From contig NZ_LFNG01000016.1 of assembly GCF_001045435.1 (NCBI RefSeq), positions 24,883 to 88,882 on the forward strand: a stretch of DNA of 64,000 nt. Reading direction: 5' to 3'. Positions 19,490 to 29,049 of the stretch are shown here, piece by piece (the stretch's first letter is position 1; each line of letters begins with the position of its first letter). The DNA comes from Chryseobacterium koreense CCUG 49689. GTDB lineage: Bacteria > Bacteroidota > Bacteroidia > Flavobacteriales > Weeksellaceae. Position numbers and translations under genes: made by a program. A model generated the notes under the pieces. It was given only the letters and a program-made list of their open reading frames with translations, did not search any database and was not told the origin of the DNA.

Positions 19490-19795
19490 TTAAATGGATT
19501 TTTCAATATCCAGACTTGCGAGGTGGATGCGTGAAAAAAACTCCCGTTTCTGGTTGAATTTTTCTATGTAATGATAGACTTTTTCCACGTTTTCATCGGG
19601 AACAAACACGGTGAAAAGTAGCGAGTCACTTTCCGTAACCTGGGTCGCAAACCAGCTTTCCAGCGAAATCTGTTTTCCTTGGGATTTGTAGCCTTTCACG
19701 GAGGTATAAGAAAATGCGGAAACTCCTGCATGAACCAGGATTTCTTTCACATTCTTCTCAAATTCTTCCACAGCGGTGATGAGTAGTAGTTTCAT
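19490..19795 (-). CDS. PII-like small protein associated with RND efflux
   Basis: 101 aa with a ferredoxin-like beta-alpha-beta pattern as in PII/DUF3240-type proteins (MKLLLITAVEEFEKNVKEIL start, central SxKGYKSQG loop like the PII T-loop base, and VFVPDENVEKVYHYI). Family members sit next to RND metal or drug pumps, but their role is not established. It lies downstream of the pump gene and upstream of the DUF2892 gene. The T-loop appears short. Confidence 0.65.
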   Translation of the reverse strand: MKLLLITAVEEFEKNVKEILVHAGVSAFSYTSVKGYKSQGKQISLESWFATQVTESDSLLFTVFVPDENVEKVYHYIEKFNQKREFFSRIHLASLDIEKSI

Positions 19796-19875
19796 ATTTT
19801 AATAATTGATTTTTGTTGCAAATAAGAAACTTCACCGGAAAGCAATATTCCGGCAAAGTTTCAGTGAAAAATAAA

Positions 19876-22800
19876 CTATGGATTTTCTGTATTTGAATTT
19901 TCTTCGGAGTAATCATCTGAAAATTCATCGGCTTGTTCTGCCTGGATTTTTTCCCATTTTTTCTTTTCGCTCATATAATAAATCAGCGGCACTACCAAAA
20001 GCGTCAGCAATGTGGAGACAATCGCCCCGAAAACCAATGAGATCGCCAAACCTTGGAAAATTGGATCAAAGAGAATGATGACTGCTCCAATGACCACCGC
20101 ACCGGTAGTGAGCAAAATAGGTGTGGTGCGCACTGCTCCTGCCTGTATGATTGCCTGCTTTATTGGGATTCCCTCATTAAGCCGAATTTCGATAAAATCG
20201 ATCAAAAGCACGGAGTTCCTTACCATCACTCCTGCCAAAGCAATCATTCCAATAAACGAAGTTGCCGTGAAAAATGCTCCCAAAAGCCAGTGTCCGAGCA
20301 CAATTCCTACCAGTGAGAGTGGAATTGCAACCATCATCACCAGTGGAGTTTTGAAATTTTGGAACCAACCTACGATCAGCATATAAATGATGATGACCAC
20401 CACTGCGAACGCTGCACCCAAATCCCGGAAAACCTCCAACGTTATTTGCCACTCGCCGTCCCATTTCACGGTATAATCGCTTTCATCAGTGGGCTGCTTC
20501 ATATAAAGTTCGTTCAGCGAATAACCTGCCGGAAGTTCAATATTTTTCAATTTTTCATCCATTCCCAGAATCGCATAAGCCGGACTTTCCAAATCTCCCG
20601 CCATGTCTGCAAGTACATACACCACTCGTTTTTGGTCTTTTCTGTAGATGCTTTTTTCCAGCGTTTCACGTTTCACCTTCACCACGTCGCTGATCGGCAT
20701 CATATTTCCCTGCTGTCCTTTTATTTTCAATGCGGTGATATCCTGAATGCTGGCTTTTTCGGAATTGTCCAGCTTCATGACCATATTTACAGGCTGGTTA
20801 CTTTTTTCGTCATATAAAGTGGAAATGGGATATTCGCCCATCAGATAAGACAGATTTCCCACGAGCTGTTGCGGTGCGATTCCGTTCAGCATCGATTTTT
20901 CTTTGTCAGGAATAATTTTGAATTCCGTTTGGGGACTTTCCACCATCCAATCTATATCTACCACGTCATCTGTATTTTTCAGGATATTCTGTACCTGGTT
21001 TGCGATTCTAACCTGTTCGTCATAATTTGGACCATAAACTTCCGCAACTATGGTGGATAGAACAGGCGGTCCAGGTGGAACTTCCACCACTTTGATGTTA
21101 GCTCCGTATTTTTTGGCGATTTTCTGAATTTCTGGACGGATGGTTTTGGCCACATCATGACTTTGTTTGTCACGGTCTTCCTTATGCAAAAGATTCACCT
21201 GGATATCTGCAGTATTACTTGCTCCACGCATATCGTAATGCCGTACCAATCCATTGAAAGTGATCGGCGATGCAGACCCTACATAGTTTTGGTAGTTGAC
21301 CACTTCGGGAACCGTTCTCAAATACTGTGCAACATCTTGGGTTACCGCATTTGTTTTTTCTAAAGTAGTTCCTTCCGGCATGTCGATGACAACCTGTATC
21401 TCATTTTTGTTGTCAAACGGAAGCATTTTTACAGCCACCCATTTCGTGAAAAACGCCAACATGGAAATCATCAACAAAACACCCGTGATTCCAAGCATGG
21501 ACCATCTTTTCTTTCCGCTGTCCAGAAATGGCTGTTCGATCTTTTTGTACCATTTATAGATGAATCCAGTTTCTAAACCTTGTTCTTCTTGATGCTCCTG
21601 CTGATCTTTTACCTTTAATAAATGATAGCCGAGGTAAGGTGTCACGGTCAATGCAACAAACAGGGAAAGCAACATGGCAATTGACGCCCCGATAGGCATT
21701 GGTGACATATAAGGACCCATCATTCCGGAAACGAAAGCCATTGGTAAAATTGCCGCGATCACGGTGAAAGTGGCTAAAATGGTCGGGTTTCCCACTTCGT
21801 TGATCGCATAAATTGCCGCCTGTTTGAATGGCAGTTTCTTCATGTGAAAATGCCGGTGCATATTTTCTGCGATGATGATGCTGTCATCCACCACAATACC
21901 TACCACGAAAACCAGGGCAAAAAGTGTAATCCGGTTCAGCGTGTAACCGAGCATGTAATAACTGAAAAGGGTCAAAGCAAAAGTTAAGGGAACCGAGAAA
22001 AACACGACCAGTCCGCCTCTCCAACCCATTGCGAGCATCACCAAAATTGTCACAGCAATGATGGCCACAGCAAGATGCAGAAGAAGTTCTGAAACCTTAT
22101 GCGATGCGGTTTCCCCATAATTTCGGGTCACTTCCACGTGTACTTCATCCGGAATTAAAGTTTTCTCCAAATTTTTCACTTGATGTAAGATCTGATCCGA
22201 AATCTTCATTGCATCTGCACCTTTCACTTTTGATACCGAAACGGTTACGGCAGGATATTCTGATGGGTTTTTAATTCCTTTTTCAGTTCCCATTCCATAG
22301 CCAAAACTTACATAATTTGCAGGTGCAGAAGCTCCATCTTCCACTTTTGCAATCTGCTTCAAATAAACCGGCATATTTCTGGAAGTTCCCACCACAAGGT
22401 TTTCCACGTCATCTTTTGACGTGAGGAATTGTCCGGTAGTTAAAAGATATTCCTGATCATTGCTTACAAAACTTCCACTTTGCGAACTGCCGTTATTGGC
22501 TTGAATCATTTGCATTACTGAAAGTGCATCCACATTGCTTTCGGCCATTTTTTCACGGTCCAGAATGATTTTCAACTGTCGTGGACTTCCTCCGATGACG
22601 TTGGTCAAAGAAACGTCCTTGATTTTCTTGATTTCGGAGGCGAGCTCCTCAGCAACCTGCCGAAGCTGGAAATCGCTATATTTTTCGCTCCAAAGGGTCA
22701 AACCCAGCATCGGAACATCGTCAATCGAACGTGTTTTCACGATGGGTTCTTGCACATCTTTTGGAAATATCATCTTATTTTTCATCAACTCATCGTAGAG

Positions 22801-23136
22801 TTTTACATAAGACCTTTCGGTGTCTTCGCCTACGTAAAACTGCACGATCAGCATTGCTTTTCCGTTCATCGCCATGGCGTGAACATGCTCTACTCCCTTG
22901 ATATTGGAAACAATTTTTTCCAAAGGTTTCACCACGCGGTTTTCTACTTCAGTGGGAGATGCTCCGGGATATCCGACCATTATATCGGCCATCGGAACAA
23001 TAATCTGTGGCTCCTCTTCTCTTGGTATCAATGTGGAACTGTAAACGCCGATAATCATCAATGCCATCATCAACAAAATGGTGAGTTTTGAATTGATGAA
23101 AAATTCAGCGATACGTCCTGCAAATCCTTTTTCCAT
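19876..23136 (-). CDS. RND efflux transporter permease
   Basis: 1086 aa, the full RND length. An N-terminal TM helix (16-34), a large periplasmic porter region, the TM2-TM6 block (about 350-500), a second periplasmic region, and the TM8-12 block (about 880-1050) are seen. The GYPGASPTEVE motif near residue 52 and the acidic FVVGIVVDDSIIIAENMHRH segment in TM4 are typical of RND pumps. It uses proton motive force to export a substrate through the TolC partner. The cargo cannot be read from sequence. Confidence 0.95.
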   Translation of the reverse strand: MEKGFAGRIAEFFINSKLTILLMMALMIIGVYSSTLIPREEEPQIIVPMADIMVGYPGASPTEVENRVVKPLEKIVSNIKGVEHVHAMAMNGKAMLIVQFYVGEDTERSYVKLYDELMKNKMIFPKDVQEPIVKTRSIDDVPMLGLTLWSEKYSDFQLRQVAEELASEIKKIKDVSLTNVIGGSPRQLKIILDREKMAESNVDALSVMQMIQANNGSSQSGSFVSNDQEYLLTTGQFLTSKDDVENLVVGTSRNMPVYLKQIAKVEDGASAPANYVSFGYGMGTEKGIKNPSEYPAVTVSVSKVKGADAMKISDQILHQVKNLEKTLIPDEVHVEVTRNYGETASHKVSELLLHLAVAIIAVTILVMLAMGWRGGLVVFFSVPLTFALTLFSYYMLGYTLNRITLFALVFVVGIVVDDSIIIAENMHRHFHMKKLPFKQAAIYAINEVGNPTILATFTVIAAILPMAFVSGMMGPYMSPMPIGASIAMLLSLFVALTVTPYLGYHLLKVKDQQEHQEEQGLETGFIYKWYKKIEQPFLDSGKKRWSMLGITGVLLMISMLAFFTKWVAVKMLPFDNKNEIQVVIDMPEGTTLEKTNAVTQDVAQYLRTVPEVVNYQNYVGSASPITFNGLVRHYDMRGASNTADIQVNLLHKEDRDKQSHDVAKTIRPEIQKIAKKYGANIKVVEVPPGPPVLSTIVAEVYGPNYDEQVRIANQVQNILKNTDDVVDIDWMVESPQTEFKIIPDKEKSMLNGIAPQQLVGNLSYLMGEYPISTLYDEKSNQPVNMVMKLDNSEKASIQDITALKIKGQQGNMMPISDVVKVKRETLEKSIYRKDQKRVVYVLADMAGDLESPAYAILGMDEKLKNIELPAGYSLNELYMKQPTDESDYTVKWDGEWQITLEVFRDLGAAFAVVVIIIYMLIVGWFQNFKTPLVMMVAIPLSLVGIVLGHWLLGAFFTATSFIGMIALAGVMVRNSVLLIDFIEIRLNEGIPIKQAIIQAGAVRTTPILLTTGAVVIGAVIILFDPIFQGLAISLVFGAIVSTLLTLLVVPLIYYMSEKKKWEKIQAEQADEFSDDYSEENSNTENP

Positions 23137-23146
23137 AATATATTGA

Positions 23147-23174
23147 GTTTCGGGTTTCGGGTTTTGGGTTTCGA
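23147..23174. repeat. Four imperfect copies of GTTTCGG between pump and adaptor genes
   Basis: Units are GTTTCGG (23147), GTTTCGG (23154), GTTTTGG (23161) and GTTTCGA (23168), again a 7-bp period. They lie in the 69-bp gap between the adaptor stop and the permease start. Confidence 0.85.
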
Positions 23175-23205
23175 GTAATCTCGCACCAAAAATCCTGTTC
23201 CCGAT

Positions 23206-24291
23206 TTATTTTACTTGAACTTTTGCTCCGTTAAACAATTTTCCCTTCGCGGAAACGATATAAGGTTCTTTGGAGTTCAGTCCAGAAAGAATTTCCACCT
23301 GATCTCCCAAGGTTTTTCCGGTTTTCACCCAGCGCAGTGTTGCTGTATTGGCGGAACTGACGGTATAAATCCCGGTTAGCTGACCTTTTTCGACTATCGC
23401 AGACTTAGGAACGGCAACCGATTCCTGAAAATCCTGATGGACACTTCCGCTTCGCTTGAATGGGAAAACCACGTTCACAAACATTCCCGGAAGATAATCA
23501 TCACTTTGCGGCATGTTGATTTTCACCAAATATTGTCCTCCTGTATTGGTGGATGACAAACTTACTTCGGCCACGTTTCCCACCACTTCGGTATTCGTTG
23601 ATTTCATGAGCACTTTCACAGCCATTCCGGTTTTGATCATGGTGATATCTTGTTCAGAAACCAATACCTGCGCCTGTAGATTCCCGGAACTTTCTATCGT
23701 TAAAATCGGCATTCCCGGATTTGCCAAATCTCCCTGGCTCGCATATTTTGCGGTAACCACCCCAGAAATCGGCGCTGTAATGTTGGTATACCGATATTGG
23801 GAATTCACTTCATTTTTCATCATTCTCGCGCCGTCTAGATTGGCTTTTGCCATTTCATACCGTGCTCTCATATCGTCCAATTCTTTTTGGGAAGCACTTT
23901 GATTATTGTATAAATTCTGGAAACGCTGAAAATCCTTTTGGGCCAAATTGAAATTTGCCTGAGCCTGTGCAATCTGCGCATCTGTTTGTCCGCCTTTTGC
24001 CTGGATATCTGTGTTATTGATACTCACCAGAGGTTGTCCGGCTTTTACAAAATCGCCTATTTCCGCTTTCATGCCGGTGATATATCCCATCATTCTGGTG
24101 GAAACATTCACGGAATTCTTGGCGACCAATTTTCCGCTTGCGCCGGCAAAACCCAACTCATCAGTGGTGGTGGATTTGCTGAGCATCACTTCAATCGGTT
24201 TGGAGCTGGCCTTGATTTCGTTTTGGTCTGAAGAGCAACTTGCTAGAAATGCAATTGCCGAAAGAAAAAATCCTGTCTTTATAATTTTCAT
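23206..24291 (-). CDS. RND periplasmic adaptor (membrane fusion protein), lipoprotein
   Basis: 361 aa with a lipobox (FLASC). A biotinyl-lipoyl-like domain (about 55-100), a coiled-coil hairpin (about 80-160, NFNLAQKDFQRFQNLYNNQSASQKELDD region) and beta-barrel and membrane-proximal domains follow. It links the permease to the outer-membrane channel. It is in the same operon as the permease (69 nt apart) and tolC. Confidence 0.93.
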   Translation of the reverse strand: MKIIKTGFFLSAIAFLASCSSDQNEIKASSKPIEVMLSKSTTTDELGFAGASGKLVAKNSVNVSTRMMGYITGMKAEIGDFVKAGQPLVSINNTDIQAKGGQTDAQIAQAQANFNLAQKDFQRFQNLYNNQSASQKELDDMRARYEMAKANLDGARMMKNEVNSQYRYTNITAPISGVVTAKYASQGDLANPGMPILTIESSGNLQAQVLVSEQDITMIKTGMAVKVLMKSTNTEVVGNVAEVSLSSTNTGGQYLVKINMPQSDDYLPGMFVNVVFPFKRSGSVHQDFQESVAVPKSAIVEKGQLTGIYTVSSANTATLRWVKTGKTLGDQVEILSGLNSKEPYIVSAKGKLFNGAKVQVK

Positions 24292-24366
24292 AATTTTTAA
24301 TTTTGCTAGAGTGTAAAGTTTTAATTTTTATTTAATGGTTGGAAAAAAAGCAACTTCTGAGCTGAA

Positions 24367-25680
24367 TCATGAGTTCAAAAACTTGTAATATTCCAATGCG
24401 ATGTTGTATTCAAAGATCGCTTGCTGGTGTTCCAGTTCTTTTTTAGACATCTGGGACTCTGCATTGAGGAGGTCTGACGATTTTTCCAGTCCCTGTTCGT
24501 AGCGGTTCTTATGGATTCGGTAGGCTTCCGCGGTTTGTTCCCACGCTAATTTTGTGAGATTCACCTTGTTGTCTGCATCTAAGACCTGTCGATAAGATTT
24601 GTTGAGCTCCAAACTGCTTTGTTTTTGGTACTGTTCAACTTCTTGCTGTGATTTTTTCAGGTCTGCTCTGTATTTTTCGATTTCACTTTTGGACTTCAAG
24701 CCGTCGAAAAGATTCCATGCTACCTGAACGCCTACCAAATAACCATTCGCATGAAATTCATAAGGCCGTTTGTCATAGATTTCAAAACTTCCGAAGGCAT
24801 TTACTTTCGGCAAAAACTTGGCTTGCGAGGACTTTATGAGGTAATCATAAGCTTGCAATGATTTTTCATAGGCCTGCAAATCTTTCCGATCTGCCTTTAA
24901 CTGTGGATATTGAGTAAGAATACTTTCCTGATACTCTAATTTTTCCCCGGGTTGAAATACTTTATTTTCAGCATTTTCATTCAATAGGAAAAAAAGGTAG
25001 TCTGAAGCATTTCGTACGTTTGACTTCGCGTATTGAATTTGATTGTCAATCTCTGAGACGCGAACGTTCATATCCAAAACATCTGACTTTTGGATCATTC
25101 CGTTTTTGAAATAATTGTCGATGACTTTTTTGTTGGCAAGCACGGTGTTTCTAGCATTCTGCAAAACCTCAACTGTTTTGTAAGCCATTTGCAGCTGCAT
25201 ATAGCCTTTATTCAATTCCAATTGAAGGTAATCTTTGGTGCGCTCCTGTTTCAGCTTTAAGACTTCCACCTTCACTTCACCTGCTTTCTTTTGATAGACG
25301 GCATCTTTGTTGAAGATTGGTTGCTGCACTTCCAATTTCGTGGCAAAATTGAAAATGTTTTTAGGGTTATTTAATTGGGATGGATTAAAATCCTCCATTT
25401 CCACTCGCCCCTGATTGAGTTTGGAACCAAATGCCATCAAAGGATTATTCGTAGAAATCCCGGTATAAGATGCGGTTACATTTGGAAGATACATTGCTCT
25501 ACTCATCAACAAATCTGCGCTGGCTGAATTCATTTCTGCTTCAGCGATTTTCAGTTGCAGATTCTGGTTGGTGATCTTTTGTTGCAAATCGCTCCTGGAA
25601 ACTGTGACGATTTCCTGGGCTTGGGAGACCAGAAAAGAAATAAATGCAAATCCAGTAAAAAGGTACTTCTTCATTTTCAT
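24367..25680 (-). CDS. TolC-family outer-membrane efflux channel
   Basis: 437 aa. A signal peptide ends near VSQAQ. Two OEP repeats rich in long amphipathic helices follow (TM barrel plus alpha tunnel). Typical spots are AEAYRIHKNRYEQGLEKSSDLLNAE near the end and NPLMAFGSKLNQGRVEMEDFNP near residue 75. First gene of the efflux operon. The ATG at 25680 and one at 25674 are both possible. Confidence 0.93.
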   Translation of the reverse strand: MKMKKYLFTGFAFISFLVSQAQEIVTVSRSDLQQKITNQNLQLKIAEAEMNSASADLLMSRAMYLPNVTASYTGISTNNPLMAFGSKLNQGRVEMEDFNPSQLNNPKNIFNFATKLEVQQPIFNKDAVYQKKAGEVKVEVLKLKQERTKDYLQLELNKGYMQLQMAYKTVEVLQNARNTVLANKKVIDNYFKNGMIQKSDVLDMNVRVSEIDNQIQYAKSNVRNASDYLFFLLNENAENKVFQPGEKLEYQESILTQYPQLKADRKDLQAYEKSLQAYDYLIKSSQAKFLPKVNAFGSFEIYDKRPYEFHANGYLVGVQVAWNLFDGLKSKSEIEKYRADLKKSQQEVEQYQKQSSLELNKSYRQVLDADNKVNLTKLAWEQTAEAYRIHKNRYEQGLEKSSDLLNAESQMSKKELEHQQAIFEYNIALEYYKFLNS

Positions 25681-25693
25681 TATTATTTTGATG

Positions 25694-25701
25694 CAAAAGT
25701 A
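25694..25701 (-). promoter_or_regulatory. Candidate -7 box (TACTTTTG on minus) of the efflux operon
   Basis: It matches TAnnTTTG and is 13 nt upstream of the tolC start, so the transcript would have a very short leader. Confidence 0.45.
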
Positions 25702-25723
25702 CCGGGACCTTTCGGAGTAGAAC

Positions 25724-25737
25724 GTAACTTAGGTTAC
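25724..25737. promoter_or_regulatory. Possible operator GTAACTTAGGTTAC
   Basis: A 14-bp imperfect palindrome (12 of 14 positions) with GTAAC/GTTAC arms; a third GTTAC is at 25748-25752. It lies about 25-40 bp upstream of the tolC -7 box, where a regulator could bind. No regulator gene is adjacent. Confidence 0.3.
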
Positions 25738-25974
25738 ATAACGAAAAGTTACAAAAAAATTCAGGCTGTTTTTGGAGAAATGCCATTTCGGGTTTGCCAT
25801 TTATTTAGATAATGTTAAGTAATTTTCCATCAAAAAAAGCATGAATAAACAGCTGACTTACCAGGGAAGTGAGATCGATGTTAAATATTTAAAAAAAAAT
25901 AAAAAAAAGTCATAAACCTTTGAAAACAAATAGATAAAGGTGTAACTTTACATAAGAATTAAAATTCCTAAGTG

Positions 25975-26883
25975 ATGAAAAAAATACTATTTATCTGCTT
26001 TTTCCTACCTTGGTTGGTAGGTATAGACGCACAAGTAGGAATAAATACTGCTGCGCCTGCAACAACTCTCGAGATTGTCGCCAAATCGCCTGCTACGCAT
26101 GTTGAGGGAATCCTGATTCCCAAACTAACCGGGGATCAAATTTTTAATATGCCGATAACTCCTGCTTCCAATGAAGGAAATTTAGTGTACGCCATTTCGC
26201 CTGCCTCCGTGAGTAACCAAACCGGAGTGGGGGTAAACCTGACCGAAAAAGGATATTTCTACTGGGACGGCTCCGCTTGGGTGAGTATTGCTAATAACAC
26301 CACGATTATCAATAACATTTTAGCATTGGTTAAACCGATGAACTTTGCGTACGGTGATAATAATGATTTTCCGCAGGGAGGTACTTTTTTTAATTCTCCA
26401 CACAGTCCGGATCTTAAATTGTTGAATCCGATCTACGGCAATGCGGGGGGAACTCCGGATCTGATCCTTGAAAGTAATCCACTCAATGTGCAGATGTGGG
26501 ATAATGCGACCTCTACCATCAAATTTCCGCAGCAATTGAAAGGGTATGCTATCACCATCAACGTTTCCTTGAAATACCAACAGGTGAGCTCCAACTCTCT
26601 TTCAACCCGTTTGGTGGCCTATACCGGTGATGCTCTGACAGACGGTGCTACAGGGTTCTATATTTCCGGAGGAACCAAGATCAAAGACTTATTTTTCAAA
26701 CTCAATGCTACCAGTGGATTTACCTATGTAAGGGACGAACTGGTGATGTCACCGGTGATTGTAACCCAAGAAATCGTAGATCACGGCATTAAAATATTTG
26801 TAGGTGGTACTGGGAACACCCACATTGAATATTACGAACCCGTAATATCTGTTAATTACGGAGTAGTGAATACCACCCTTTAA
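25975..26883 (+). CDS. Secreted beta-rich protein of unknown function (QVGIN type)
   Basis: 302 aa. Signal peptide MKKILFICFFLPWLVGIDAQ then VGINTAAPATTLEI, the N-terminus typical of many secreted Flavobacteriia proteins. The rest is Ser/Thr/Asn-rich with YFYWDGSAWVSI near residue 98 and no catalytic motif that I recognise. I use the ATG at 25975; a GTG at 25972 would add one residue. Probably an extracellular or surface protein. It diverges from the efflux operon. Confidence 0.75.
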   Translation: MKKILFICFFLPWLVGIDAQVGINTAAPATTLEIVAKSPATHVEGILIPKLTGDQIFNMPITPASNEGNLVYAISPASVSNQTGVGVNLTEKGYFYWDGSAWVSIANNTTIINNILALVKPMNFAYGDNNDFPQGGTFFNSPHSPDLKLLNPIYGNAGGTPDLILESNPLNVQMWDNATSTIKFPQQLKGYAITINVSLKYQQVSSNSLSTRLVAYTGDALTDGATGFYISGGTKIKDLFFKLNATSGFTYVRDELVMSPVIVTQEIVDHGIKIFVGGTGNTHIEYYEPVISVNYGVVNTTL

Positions 26884-26932
26884 ACGAACATAGCGGAACA
26901 AGACTATTCTAAAAACTCAAGAATGATGCTGT

Positions 26933-26958
26933 AATCCCCGGAAGCTTTTCCGGGGATT
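26933..26958 (+). terminator. Stem-loop after the secreted protein gene
   Basis: A perfect 11-bp stem (AATCCCCGGAA with TTCCGGGGATT) and a 4-nt loop, 50 nt after the stop. The T-run behind it is poor. The remainder of 26884-27131 shows nothing else. Confidence 0.6.
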
Positions 26959-27131
26959 GCTCTTGCTATTTCCGGACTATTTTCAGGAAAACCATTAATA
27001 AAATAAGGATGAAGCAGAAAAGTGAATGACCGGATCAGTAAATTTTGATGCTTTTGAATACCGGCACAAAACAAAAAATGCCGTAAAACCTACATTTTAC
27101 AGCATTTTGTACTATTTTTATTTAATAGTTG

Positions 27132-27205
27132 CGATCCGGACGGGACTCGAACCCGCGACCTCCGCCGTGACAGGGCGGCATTCTAACCAGCTGAACTACC
27201 GGATC
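27132..27205 (-). tRNA. tRNA-Asp (GTC)
   Basis: A 74-nt cloverleaf on the minus strand. The acceptor GATCCGG pairs with CCGGATC, discriminator is G, the anticodon loop CTGTCAC gives anticodon GTC, and the T-loop is GGTTCGAGTCC. CCA is not encoded. It is an identical copy of the next tRNA, 107 bp away. Confidence 0.96.
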
Positions 27206-27238
27206 AATTTTTTCGAAGATAAAATTGTAAATCTTTTG

Positions 27239-27312
27239 CGATCCGGACGGGACTCGAACCCGCGACCTCCGCCGTGACAGGGCGGCATTCTAACCAGCTG
27301 AACTACCGGATC
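27239..27312 (-). tRNA. tRNA-Asp (GTC), second copy
   Basis: Identical in sequence to the copy at 27132-27205, with 33 nt between them; the pair is probably processed from one transcript. Confidence 0.96.
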
Positions 27313-27441
27313 TCCTCAAATCAAAAGAACTCTTTCTTTTTGGTGAGTGCAAAAATACAACTTTTATCCGTTTCCGCAAACAAATCCCAAAAAAAATGCC
27401 TTCCTTGCTAGGAAAGCACTCATTTTCAATTAAATTATTTC

Positions 27442-27759
27442 TTAAACGTGGGCTGCAAGTTTTTCTGCAATGGTTTCTTTTGGTACCACTCCCACTATTT
27501 TGTCAACCACTTCACCGTTTTTGAAGATCAAAACAGTAGGGATATTTCGGATACCGTAATCCACAGAAACCTGCTGGTTATTGTCCACATCCACTTTGCC
27601 TACGATTGCTTTTCCTTCGAAATCTGCAGCTACTTCTTCAATGATCGGACCCAACATTCTGCATGGACCACACCAAACTGCCCAAAAATCCACCAATACT
27701 GGTTTATCTGAATTCAAAACCGTTTCCTGAAACGATTGATCTGTAATTTCTAATGCCAT
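27442..27759 (-). CDS. trxA: Thioredoxin
   Basis: 105 aa with the classical active site WAVWCGPC (Cys30, Cys33) and the cis-proline loop IRNIPTV. A general cytoplasmic disulfide reductase. I use the ATG at 27759; the longer frame to 27792 adds a lysine-rich stretch not found in thioredoxins. Confidence 0.96.
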   Translation of the reverse strand: MALEITDQSFQETVLNSDKPVLVDFWAVWCGPCRMLGPIIEEVAADFEGKAIVGKVDVDNNQQVSVDYGIRNIPTVLIFKNGEVVDKIVGVVPKETIAEKLAAHV

Positions 27760-27825
27760 TTTATCTAATTTTTTATCTTTTTTATGGTACAAATTTACAA
27801 CTTTCCGGCTAATTTAACGCACAAA

Positions 27826-29001
27826 CTATCTATGCCCCACATTTGCTTTTTCTATTTCAAAAGAAACCGAAATTTCCTTCAAGGCATCAACCAGTGCATC
27901 GATTTCTTCTTTCGTGGTAAAATGGCTGAATGAAATCCTCAGCGGAGTGGTGTTTTCCATTTCTTCTTCGTCCAAAATGCTCATCATCACCATTGACGGA
28001 TGAGAAGCTCCCGATGAACAGGCACTTCCCTGAGAAATTGCAATGCCCTTCATATCCAATTTCAAACCAATCATCGGATCTTTATAAGGCAGCAAAACGC
28101 TCAAAACCGTATATAGACTTTTTTCCAGATCCGCACTTCTCCCGTTGAATTTCACGCCAGGAATTTCCGAAGCAATCCTTTCAATGGCGTACTGCTTGAT
28201 TTCTTTGATCTTATTGGCAAATTCATCCATATTATTCACGTAGATTTCCAGCGCTTTTCCTAAACCTACGATTCCACAAACATTCTCTGTACCAGCTCTT
28301 AAGCTCCTTTCCTGAGGACCACCTGTAATAATTCCCTTCAGTCCGGATGATTTTCTGATGAATGCAAATCCGCTTCCTTTGGGGCCGTGGAACTTGTGTG
28401 CACTGCAGGATGCAAAATCAATAGGAATTTCAGAAAAATCCAATTCCATATGCGCCATGGACTGCACCGTATCTGAATGAAACAGCGCATGGTTGGCTTT
28501 GCAAATCTCCGCGGCTTTTTTAATGTCAAAGAGGTTTCCGATTTCATTGTTGGCATGCATCAAGGTGACCAATGTTTTCTTGTCAGAACTTTTTAAGGCT
28601 TCTTCCAATTTTCCGAGGTCAATATCACCATTTTTATCAGGACGAAGATAAACCACTTCGATTCCCTTTCGCTTTTTCATATCTAGCACACTTTCTGCAA
28701 CACACTTGTGCTCAAGCGGTGAAGTGATGATTCGCTCCACTCCCAAATGATCGACGCTGGATTTGATGATCATGTTATTAGACTCTGTGCCGCAACTGGT
28801 GAAAATGATTTCCGCAGGTGTCACATGGAGGTAATCTGCCACTTCGCGCCGAACTTTTTCGATGAGGATTTTTGCTTCCTGACCGTAGCTGTGTGTGGAA
28901 GACGGGTTTCCGAAATTGAATTTCATAACGCCAACCATCGCATCGATGACTTCTTCCGAAAGCGGAGTCGTGGCGGCATTGTCCAAATATATTTTGTCCA
29001 T
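27826..29001 (-). CDS. Cysteine desulfurase (NifS/IscS family)
   Basis: A 391-aa PLP enzyme that releases sulfur from cysteine for Fe-S clusters or tRNA thiolation. The PLP lysine is Lys203 in CSAHKFHGPKG. The catalytic-loop cysteine is Cys328 in GSACSSGASHPS, a group I (IscS/NifS) loop. No isc or nif scaffold is adjacent, so the pathway is open. Confidence 0.93.
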   Translation of the reverse strand: MDKIYLDNAATTPLSEEVIDAMVGVMKFNFGNPSSTHSYGQEAKILIEKVRREVADYLHVTPAEIIFTSCGTESNNMIIKSSVDHLGVERIITSPLEHKCVAESVLDMKKRKGIEVVYLRPDKNGDIDLGKLEEALKSSDKKTLVTLMHANNEIGNLFDIKKAAEICKANHALFHSDTVQSMAHMELDFSEIPIDFASCSAHKFHGPKGSGFAFIRKSSGLKGIITGGPQERSLRAGTENVCGIVGLGKALEIYVNNMDEFANKIKEIKQYAIERIASEIPGVKFNGRSADLEKSLYTVLSVLLPYKDPMIGLKLDMKGIAISQGSACSSGASHPSMVMMSILDEEEMENTTPLRISFSHFTTKEEIDALVDALKEISVSFEIEKANVGHR

Positions 29002-29049
29002 TTTTACTTAAAAAGGGGTTTTTTAGGGTAGGTATTTGCGGGACTAAAT

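Noticed and set aside
25841..25915. 24-codon ORF MNKQLTYQGSEIDVKYLKKN... downstream of the divergent tolC promoter region
   Set aside because: Very short, ends in a poly-lysine run made of a poly-A stretch, no overlap or coupling with neighbours; more likely leader DNA.
27026..27277. 83-aa frame crossing both tRNA genes (RDSNPRPP-like translation)
   Set aside because: It is the antisense translation of the tRNA-Asp copies, a well-known annotation artefact.
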